A DNA stretch of 64,000 nucleotides from Pseudomonas sp. LP_7_YM (GTDB lineage Bacteria; Pseudomonadota; Gammaproteobacteria; Pseudomonadales; Pseudomonadaceae), in contig NZ_SOCT01000008.1 of assembly GCF_004364435.1 (NCBI RefSeq), positions 1 through 64,000 of the forward strand. The letters run 5' to 3'. Under the pieces are notes generated by a model. It saw only the letters and a program-made list of their open reading frames with translations. It was not told the DNA's origin and did not search any database. Made by a program: the position numbers and the translations under genes. Of this stretch, positions 59,176 through 64,000 are shown piece after piece; positions within the stretch are counted from its first letter, which is position 1; each line of letters opens with the position of its first letter.

Positions 59176-59859
59176 TCAGTTTCCTTGCTCGAGGATGAAA
59201 TAGTCGCGTCCTTCAACTTGCCCGCGCCTGATCGGGTTCCGCGTGCAGAACCGCGCATAAGCGGCATCCACGAAGCGGTACATCAGTTGCTCGTCGCGCC
59301 CGGCGGGTATGCCCAGGCGGGTGGTCTGGATGATGTGCGGCGGGTATTGGCCCAGGTCTTCGACGAAAATCTGCTCGTGATCGAAGCGCTTGGCATCCCA
59401 CATCGGCACCTTCAGACCAAGGGCCTTGCACAGCAGGGTCTGTCCGGCGCACAAGCGCTCGGGCGAGCGAATATTGCCGCTGGCGTCGGGGTTGTTCAGC
59501 AACATCTGCGCGAGACTGTTCTCGCCCGAGCGACCGTCGACCCATGGATAGGCCGATTTGATCAGCACCGCGTTGCCTGGGCCGCCCGCACTGAAATTCA
59601 GTGAGTCGCCACCTCGCGCGTAGTACATATAAATGTGGCCCCCATCCAGAAACAAAGCCTTACGTTTCTCTGTATAGCCCAAGGACGAGTGACTGCCTTT
59701 TTCCTCGAGGTAATACGCTTCTGTCTCTATGATGCGCGCCGATAACCACAATTCGCCGACCTTGTGACGGATCACTTTGCCAAGCAGATCACGGGCAAGG
59801 GTCTGGGCGTCGCGGTTGAAGAAACGGTCGGGCAGGGCACCTGGGGAGTTGTTGGGCAT
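59176..59859 (-). CDS. DNA-3-methyladenine glycosylase (AAG/MPG family)
   Basis: The protein has 227 residues from the ATG at 59859. A further-upstream start has no better ribosome site. AAG marks are LARDLLGKVIRHKVGELWLSARIIETEAYY with the catalytic Glu, SHSSLGYTEKRKALFLDGGHIYMYYARGGDSLNFSA, and SPERLCAGQTLLCKALGL. It is the mammalian-type fold and removes alkylated purines. It lies 3 bp from the DedA-PAP2 gene on the same strand. Confidence 0.93.
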   Translation of the reverse strand: MPNNSPGALPDRFFNRDAQTLARDLLGKVIRHKVGELWLSARIIETEAYYLEEKGSHSSLGYTEKRKALFLDGGHIYMYYARGGDSLNFSAGGPGNAVLIKSAYPWVDGRSGENSLAQMLLNNPDASGNIRSPERLCAGQTLLCKALGLKVPMWDAKRFDHEQIFVEDLGQYPPHIIQTTRLGIPAGRDEQLMYRFVDAAYARFCTRNPIRRGQVEGRDYFILEQGN

Positions 59860-60182
59860 AAGTGAGCAACATGGAGGGGTGGCCGACGATGATAACAATC
59901 TGGGGCTTAATTGCAGCTGAATGGCTTGAGCGGCCGCACCTTAATGTCGGAGCCGTCTTGCTGGCGAACGCTGAGCCTCAGCCGCCTGGACGTCAACAAG
60001 CACCACGGGTTCGCCTGATCGCGGCCCGCAGCAAGCCGGCTGCTGCAGGTGTTCACAGATTCATATCGTGGTTTCACTCAGCAAATCCAGCTTATATCGA
60101 CCATCCGCCTGTCGCCGCTGTCGTTCGGCCCGCCCGACAGCTATAATCGGCCGCTTTCTTCTCCGCCAAGACCTCTGAGACC
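59860..60182. other. 323-bp divergent promoter region, no gene seen
   Basis: The stretch lies between the glycosylase and proA genes, which point away from each other. Apart from a -10-like TATAAT before proA, nothing was recognised; the frames here are shadows without ribosome sites. Confidence 0.5.
60142..60147 (+). promoter_or_regulatory. Possible proA -10 box
   Basis: TATAAT lies 36 bp before the proA start codon. The sequence 17 bp further upstream (TGTCGT) is only a poor -35 element, so this call rests on the -10 alone. Confidence 0.4.
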
Positions 60183-61457
60183 ATGACTGAGTCCGTTCTT
60201 GACTATATGACCCGCCTGGGTCGCGCCGCCCGCGAAGCTTCGCGCGTGATCGGCCGCGCCAGCACCGCGCAGAAAAACCGCGCGCTGGACGCTACCGCCG
60301 CCGCGCTGGATGCTGCCCGCGCAGAGTTGATGGCTGCCAACGAGCAGGACCTCGCCGCAGGTCGTGCCAATGGTCTTGAACCGGCCCTGCTCGAACGTCT
60401 TGCCCTGACCCCGGCTCGTATCGACAGCATGATCGCCGGTTTGCGTCAGGTCGCCAGTCTGCCGGACCCGATCGGGACTATCCGTGCCATGAACTTCCAG
60501 CCGTCCGGTATTCAGGTCGGCAAGATGCGCGTGCCGCTGGGCGTGGTGGGCATCATTTACGAGTCGCGTCCGAACGTGACCATCGATGCGGCCAGCCTGT
60601 GCCTAAAGTCGGGTAATGCGACCATCCTGCGTGGCGGTTCCGAGGCCATTCATTCCAATCGGGCTATCGCTACCTGCATTCAGCGCGGCCTGGACGAAGC
60701 GGGGCTGCCGGCTGCCGTGGTGCAAGTGGTCGAAACCACCGACCGCGCTGCCGTGGGTGCCCTGATCACCATGCCCGAGTACGTTGACGTTATCGTTCCG
60801 CGTGGCGGCAAGGGTTTGATCGAGCGTGTGAGCCGCGACGCCAGGGTGCCCGTCATCAAGCATCTGGATGGCATCTGCCATGTCTATGTCAGTGCACATG
60901 CCGATCTGGAGGCCGCACAACGTATCGCCTTCAACGCCAAGACTTATCGTTACGGTATCTGCGGCGCCATGGAAACGCTGCTGGTGGATCAGGCCATCGC
61001 GGTCGATTTCCTGCCGCAAATGGCTGTCCGGTTCCGTGAGAAAGGCGTCGAACTGCGTGGCTGCGAGCGCACTCGCGAACTGATCGACGCAATCGCGGCG
61101 ACCGAAGAAGACTGGCACACCGAATACCTGGCGCCGATTCTGTCGATCCGCATCGTGACCGGGCTGGACCAGGCCATCGAGCACATCAACCGTTATGGCT
61201 CGCATCACAGTGACGCCATCATTTCCGACTCCCAGGCTCAGACGCGCCGCTTCATGGCCGAGGTCGACTCCAGCTCGGTGATGATCAATGCGCCGACCTG
61301 TTTTGCGGACGGCTTCGAATACGGCCTGGGTGCGGAGATCGGCATTTCCACCGACAAGATCCACGCCCGTGGCCCGGTTGGGCTGGAGGGCCTGACGTGC
61401 GAGAAGTACATCGTCGTTGGCGACGGACGCCAGTTGCGCGGGCAGGAGCCAGCCTGA
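60183..61457 (+). CDS. proA: Gamma-glutamyl phosphate reductase
   Basis: The protein has 424 residues. ProA marks are VPLGVVGIIYESRPNVTIDAASLCLKSGNATILRGGSEA, the proline signature VPRGGKGLIERVSRDARVPVIKHLDGICHVYV, the catalytic Cys in YRYGICGAMETLLV, and ISTDKIHARGPVGLEGLTCEKYIVVGDG. It makes glutamate semialdehyde for proline synthesis. It is followed by nadD with a 1-bp gap. Confidence 0.97.
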   Translation: MTESVLDYMTRLGRAAREASRVIGRASTAQKNRALDATAAALDAARAELMAANEQDLAAGRANGLEPALLERLALTPARIDSMIAGLRQVASLPDPIGTIRAMNFQPSGIQVGKMRVPLGVVGIIYESRPNVTIDAASLCLKSGNATILRGGSEAIHSNRAIATCIQRGLDEAGLPAAVVQVVETTDRAAVGALITMPEYVDVIVPRGGKGLIERVSRDARVPVIKHLDGICHVYVSAHADLEAAQRIAFNAKTYRYGICGAMETLLVDQAIAVDFLPQMAVRFREKGVELRGCERTRELIDAIAATEEDWHTEYLAPILSIRIVTGLDQAIEHINRYGSHHSDAIISDSQAQTRRFMAEVDSSSVMINAPTCFADGFEYGLGAEIGISTDKIHARGPVGLEGLTCEKYIVVGDGRQLRGQEPA

Positions 61458-61458
61458 C

Positions 61459-62184
61459 TTGGCCGACAATCGGCAGCACGCAGGCAGTCAAGCGAAAGCG
61501 GTAGCCGAGTCCGGCAAGGATGCGGCTTGTGTCTCGTGCGCGCCGAAGCGTATCGGCATGCTGGGCGGAACTTTCGACCCTGTGCACATCGGTCATTTGC
61601 GCGGCGCACTGGAAGTCGCGGCATTGCTTGAACTCGATGAGTTGCGCCTGACGCCCAGCGCCAGGCCGCCTCATCGCGACACGCCCAGTGTGTCGGCGCA
61701 GGACCGTCTGGCGATGGTCCGCAGCGCCGTGCAGGGGGTGTCGCCATTGACGGTGGACGACCGCGAGCTGTTGCGCGACAGACCGTCGTACACCCTCGAC
61801 ACGCTGGAATCGATGCGCGCCGAACTGGCCGCCGATGATCAGCTGTTTCTGTTGCTGGGATGGGACGCCTTTTGCGGGCTGCCGACCTGGCATCGTTGGG
61901 AAGAACTGCTGGAGTACTGCCATATCGTGGTGCTGCAACGCCCGGACGCCGACAGCGAGTCGCCGGACGCCATGCGTAACCTGCTGGCGGCGCGCGCGGT
62001 CAGCGATCCGAAGGCCCTCAAAGGCCCTGGCGGGAACATTACATTCGTCTGGCAGACGCCGCTCGCGGTGTCTGCCACCCAGATCCGCCAACTGCTGGCC
62101 AGCGGGAAGTCGGTACGTTTTCTGGTGCCAGACGCAGTACTGGCCTATATCGAGGCGCACGGGCTGTACCGCGCGCCTAATTGA
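61459..62184 (+). CDS. nadD: Nicotinate-nucleotide adenylyltransferase
   Basis: The enzyme core has IGMLGGTFDPVHIGHLRGALE (HxGH nucleotidyl transferase motif) and the ending PLAVSATQIRQLLASGKSVRFLVPDAVLAYI (ISSTxxR-like). The start is unclear. A TTG at 61459 just after the proA stop has AGGAG 11 bases upstream and gives 241 residues with a 33-residue extra N-terminus. An ATG at 61558 would cut off the first beta strand, so TTG is preferred. It makes deamido-NAD. It leads the rsfS-rlmH-mrdA series. Confidence 0.88.
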   Translation: MADNRQHAGSQAKAVAESGKDAACVSCAPKRIGMLGGTFDPVHIGHLRGALEVAALLELDELRLTPSARPPHRDTPSVSAQDRLAMVRSAVQGVSPLTVDDRELLRDRPSYTLDTLESMRAELAADDQLFLLLGWDAFCGLPTWHRWEELLEYCHIVVLQRPDADSESPDAMRNLLAARAVSDPKALKGPGGNITFVWQTPLAVSATQIRQLLASGKSVRFLVPDAVLAYIEAHGLYRAPN

Positions 62185-62253
62185 ACTGAGGTATGTTTCG
62201 ACGCTGCCAAGAGCGCGAAGAGACGCCCAAACACAAGAGCTAATGAGTTTTAT

Positions 62254-62679
62254 ATGACGAGCAAAGATGCAGTAATCGAAAACCCGATGATCAAAGTGAT
62301 CACCGATGCCCTGGAAGATGTGAAGGCCCAGGATATCCAGGTCCTGGACGTGCGCGACAAGCAGAGCATCACTGATTACATGATCATTGCCACGGGCACC
62401 TCGAATCGCCAGATCAACGCGATGCTCGATAAGGTGCGCGAAGAGGTGAAGAAAAACGGCCTCAAGCCGTTGGGTGAAGAAGGCAAGGGCGACAGTGACT
62501 GGGTGTTGCTGGACCTGGACATTGCCATCGTTCACATGATGACTGCCTCGGCGCGTCAGTTCTACGACCTGGAGCGCCTGTGGGCGGGTGCCGAGCAGAG
62601 CAGGTCGCTCAGCGCTGCGCATCACAGCCCGGAAAATACCCATGAGCATTTCACCAAGCTCAACAAAGGTCAGGAATAA
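62254..62679 (+). CDS. rsfS: Ribosomal silencing factor RsfS
   Basis: The protein has 141 residues. RsfS marks are LEDVKAQDIQVLDVRDKQSITDYMIIATGTSNRQI and EGKGDSDWVLLDLDIAIVHMMTASARQFYDLERLW. It binds L14 and stops the ribosomal subunits joining in stationary phase. The C-terminal 30 residues, rich in Ser and His, extend beyond the core. It lies between nadD and rlmH. Confidence 0.97.
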   Translation: MTSKDAVIENPMIKVITDALEDVKAQDIQVLDVRDKQSITDYMIIATGTSNRQINAMLDKVREEVKKNGLKPLGEEGKGDSDWVLLDLDIAIVHMMTASARQFYDLERLWAGAEQSRSLSAAHHSPENTHEHFTKLNKGQE

Positions 62680-62688
62680 GGTCTCACT

Positions 62689-63156
62689 GTGCGTCTGCGT
62701 CTGATTGCTGTCGGTTCGCGCATGCCCAAGTGGGTGGAAGAAGGCTGGCATGAATACGCCAAGCGCCTGCCGTCCGAACTGGCGCTCGAGCTGATAGAGA
62801 TTCCGCTCAACACCCGTGGCAAGAATGCCGACGTGGCGCGACTGATTCGTCAGGAAGGCGAGGCCATGCTGGCGAAGGTGCAACCGAGCGAGCGGATCGT
62901 CACGCTCGAGGTTCACGGCAAGCCGTGGAGCACCGAGCAACTGGCAGTGGAACTCGATCGCTGGCGGCTGGATTCGCGCACGGTCAATCTGATGGTGGGC
63001 GGTCCTGAAGGGCTGGCGCCGGAAGTCTGCGCCCGTGCCGAGCAGCGCTGGTCGTTGTCACCGTTGACGTTGCCGCATCCGCTGGTGCGCATCCTCATCG
63101 GTGAGCAGATTTATCGTGCCTGGACAGTGTTGTCCGGTCACCCTTATCACAAGTAG
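62689..63156 (+). CDS. rlmH: 23S rRNA (pseudouridine1915-N3)-methyltransferase RlmH
   Basis: The protein has 155 residues from a GTG start (reads as MRLRLIAVGSRMPKWVEEG). The SPOUT methyltransferase knot is RIVTLEVHGKPWSTEQLA, NLMVGGPEGLAPEVC and SLSPLTLPHPLVRILIGEQIYRAWTVLSGHPYHK. The C-terminal length and ending are standard. It methylates pseudouridine 1915 of 23S rRNA. Confidence 0.98.
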   Translation: MRLRLIAVGSRMPKWVEEGWHEYAKRLPSELALELIEIPLNTRGKNADVARLIRQEGEAMLAKVQPSERIVTLEVHGKPWSTEQLAVELDRWRLDSRTVNLMVGGPEGLAPEVCARAEQRWSLSPLTLPHPLVRILIGEQIYRAWTVLSGHPYHK

Positions 63157-63187
63157 CGCCGCTGCCCTCACTGTGAACACGCCCTGA

Positions 63188-64000
63188 ATGTCTCAGCCGA
63201 TTCGCCTGAAAGATCACGAAAAGGACGCTCGCCTGGTGCGCAGCCGGGTCGTGGTCGGTGCCGTGGCAGTCATTGTGCTGATTTGCGTGCTGGTGGCCCG
63301 GCTGTATTTCCTGCAAGTCATCCAGTACGACTATCACTCGACCCTTTCGGAAAACAATCGGGTGCATGTGCAGCCGATTCCACCGAGTCGCGGACTGATC
63401 TTTGACCGCAACGGTGTCGTGATCGCCGACAACCGTCCCAGTTTCAGCCTGAGCATGACCCGTGAGCGTTCCGGCGATTGGGCCCAGGTGCTGGACACCA
63501 TCGTTCAGGTGCTCGAGCTGACGCCGGATGACCGGATCATCTTCGAAAAGCGCATGAAACAGGGGCGCCGCCCCTTCGAACCGGTGCCGATCCTGTTCGA
63601 GCTGACTGAGGAGCAGATCGCCCGGATTGCCGTCAACCAGTTCCGCCTGCCTGGGGTGGAAGTGGTCGCGCAACTGGTTCGCCACTATCCACAGGGGCAG
63701 CATTTCGCTCACTCGGTCGGCTACATGGGCCGCATCAACGAGAAGGAGCTCAAAACGCTCGATTCGGTCAACTACAGTGGTACTCACCACATGGGCAAGA
63801 CCGGCATCGAGCGTTTTTACGAGCCCGAACTGCATGGTCAGGTGGGTTATGAAGAAGTCGAGACCAATGCCCGCGGTCGGGTGCTGCGCGTTTTGAAAAG
63901 AACCGACCCGGTGCCGGGCAAGGACATCGTCCTGAGTCTGGACATTCAACTGCAGGAAGCCGCGGAAGCCGCGCTCGCCGGGCGCCGTGGCGCGGTCGTG
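63188..64000 (+). CDS. mrdA: Penicillin-binding protein 2 (N-terminal part, cut by the window end)
   Basis: The first 271 codons of a gene beginning MSQPIRLKDHEKDARLVRSR are present. One membrane anchor is at about 23-43 (VVGAVAVIVLICVLVARLYF). The PBP dimerisation domain follows: NRVHVQPIPPSRGLIFDRNG, then RHYPQGQHFAHSVGYMGRIN and HMGKTGIERFYEPEL. The transpeptidase domain with the active-site Ser lies beyond base 64000. It drives elongation of peptidoglycan with RodA. No start-site doubt: ATG at 63188. Confidence 0.96.
   Translation, partial: MSQPIRLKDHEKDARLVRSRVVVGAVAVIVLICVLVARLYFLQVIQYDYHSTLSENNRVHVQPIPPSRGLIFDRNGVVIADNRPSFSLSMTRERSGDWAQVLDTIVQVLELTPDDRIIFEKRMKQGRRPFEPVPILFELTEEQIARIAVNQFRLPGVEVVAQLVRHYPQGQHFAHSVGYMGRINEKELKTLDSVNYSGTHHMGKTGIERFYEPELHGQVGYEEVETNARGRVLRVLKRTDPVPGKDIVLSLDIQLQEAAEAALAGRRGAVV

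Noticed and set aside
61285..62940. 551-aa reading frame on the minus strand opposite proA, nadD and rsfS
   Set aside because: It is antisense to three well-supported genes, has low-complexity His/Arg/Gln-rich sequence with no family features, and no ribosome site. It is a shadow of GC-rich codon use.
1..64000. CRISPR arrays, tRNA and rRNA genes, complete insertion sequences
   Set aside because: No regularly spaced short repeats, no cloverleaf-type sequence and no transposase gene were recognised by reading; a tRNAscan and IS search would be decisive.

Overview
The window is a piece of a Pseudomonas chromosome. The order oprG/ompW, a Zur-type zinc operon, thioredoxin/CnoX, nrdR-ribD-ribE-ribBA-ribH-nusB-thiL-pgpA-ribA, dxs-ispA-xseB matches what I remember of the P. 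aeruginosa PA4042-PA4067 neighbourhood. The later blocks (ppa, mtfA, mpl-ubiX, lrgAB, proA-nadD-rsfS-rlmH-mrdA) are also typical of the genus. The exact species cannot be fixed from sequence reading alone. Core genes are GC-rich; two accessory stretches (1-4700 in part, and about 28850-43400) are visibly more AT-rich.

Layout. (1) 1-4668: an accessory locus with a tandem duplication of about 1.36 kb. It encodes two 189-aa paralogues of unknown function, a Sec-exported protein with a double-glycine-type leader motif placed after its signal peptide, an outer-membrane beta-barrel protein, and a Sec-exported C39 peptidase. The upstream copy keeps one intact gene and decayed remnants of two others. 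(2) 4778-11554: OmpW/OprG, a four-gene zinc-responsive operon (DUF2796/ZrgA, ABC ATPase, FtsX-like permease, DUF3299) behind a Zur-like palindrome, a small conserved protein, a CnoX-like thioredoxin, a methyltransferase and a YbaY-like lipoprotein. (3) 11718-24794: nrdR, riboflavin synthesis, nusB, thiamine and phospholipid genes, ribA, a cobalamin uptake pair (btuF, btuB), and the isoprenoid genes dxs-ispA-xseB. (4) 24934-28843: an MDR oxidoreductase with a divergent LysR regulator, and a maleate isomerase followed by its own LysR regulator.

(5) 28850-43400 reads as a variable island: a HipB-like regulator with a broken hipA, a type I restriction-modification operon (hsdM-hsdS-Abi_C-like gene-hsdR), a four-gene operon of unknown product (O-carbamoyltransferase, MFS transporter, HAD phosphatase, YdcF protein), a frameshifted P4-type integrase remnant, and an orphan LexA/CI-like repressor with clear operators. 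(6) 43868-64000: core genes including ppa, mtfA, a DedA protein, a sigma54-dependent acetaldehyde dehydrogenase with its activator, mpl-ubiX, a MORN-repeat/C13-peptidase lipoprotein, lrgAB, a DedA-PAP2 fusion, a 3-methyladenine glycosylase, and proA-nadD-rsfS-rlmH-mrdA, with mrdA cut by the window end.

The best candidates for undescribed biology are the Sec-plus-double-glycine-leader/C39/beta-barrel cassette at the left end, the carbamoyltransferase operon, the Abi_C-like gene embedded in the restriction operon, and the MORN-C13 lipoprotein. No tRNA, rRNA, CRISPR array or complete insertion sequence was recognised.
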